64,000 nt of DNA. Source: Marispirochaeta aestuarii. GTDB taxonomy: Bacteria; Spirochaetota; Spirochaetia; JC444; Marispirochaetaceae. The translations under genes were made by a program, and so were the position numbers. Shown piece after piece: positions 63,898-64,000 of the stretch; within the stretch, counting starts at the first letter, position 1; each line of letters begins with the position of its first letter. The notes below the pieces were generated by a model. The model was not told the origin of the DNA, ran no database searches, and worked only from the letters and a program-made list of their open reading frames with translations. Location of the stretch: NCBI RefSeq assembly GCF_002087085.1, contig NZ_MWQY01000011.1, positions 116,302-180,301 of the forward strand. The letters run 5' to 3'.

Positions 63898-64000
63898 GGG
63901 AGTGAGGGTAGCATTTTTAATTCCTTTTGGGGAGCACCAGGGCCGGCGCACATAGTTATGCACAGGCAGTCGGCTCGAAGAGCGATAGGTAAATTTTTAT

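Overview
The window looks like chromosomal DNA of a free-living spirochaete, in the broad Spirochaeta/Sediminispirochaeta group. The evidence is the gene content: an EF-G whose GTPase core reads like the mitochondrial/spirochaetal EF-G1 type, a CarD regulator heading an ispD-ispF-nth run, a ThyX thymidylate synthase, several large proteins I can only place as spirochaete-type unknowns, many signalling proteins, and GC-rich coding with long antisense open frames. The exact genus is inference. No rRNA, tRNA, phage, CRISPR array or transposase gene is visible.

Layout. 0-5.6 kb: aldo/keto reductase and MarC (minus strand), then a plus-strand run of a secreted M15-type peptidase, the TIGR03546/TIGR03545 membrane pair and SlyX. 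5.6-9.0 kb: a 150-bp MITE-like repeat, a large GNAT-like protein whose last codons lie in a second small palindrome, and a chemoreceptor with two tandem CZB zinc-binding modules in its external domain. 9.0-13.7 kb: DUF819 permease, SlyD, ThyX and a sensor kinase. 13.8-22.1 kb: a tight minus-strand operon (LamG/FN3 secreted protein, TPR protein, HDOD protein, MBL hydrolase, 832-aa protein ending in a degenerate GGDEF-like domain), opposed by a divergent histidine kinase-receiver-adenylate cyclase fusion. 25.0-25.8 kb: a gene-free block of 73-bp tandem repeats and longer inverted repeats. 25.8-38.6 kb: DUF72, EF-G plus a P-loop protein, carD-ispD-ispF-nth, a disulfide oxidoreductase, MalQ, an OppA-like protein behind a lone receiver, a methyltransferase and a lytic transglycosylase. 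38.6-48.2 kb: a DAHP synthase-prephenate dehydratase-ACT fusion, unknown proteins, DUF4416, Xaa-Pro peptidase, LeuRS and an M29-type peptidase. 48.2-55.5 kb: a DUF3943 outer-membrane protein, MATE and two EamA transporters, HpcH aldolase, methyltransferase and small membrane proteins. 55.7-64 kb: a small HTH regulator with a DUF4914-like P-loop protein interrupted by an in-frame TGA, RidA, TPR protein, GntP permease, SDR, a MarR-CDF zinc module with paired operators, and AsnA.

Most of the window is ordinary housekeeping plus signalling. The items most worth following are the in-frame TGA in the DUF4914-like gene, the AdcR-like MarR/CDF pair with two TTGA-N3-TCAA sites, the tandem-CZB chemoreceptor, the aromatic biosynthesis fusion without a chorismate mutase, the cyclase fusion with a damaged kinase ATP site facing a five-gene signalling operon, the carD promoter placed for a leaderless mRNA, and the repeats at 5.6, 6.9 and 25.0-25.7 kb.
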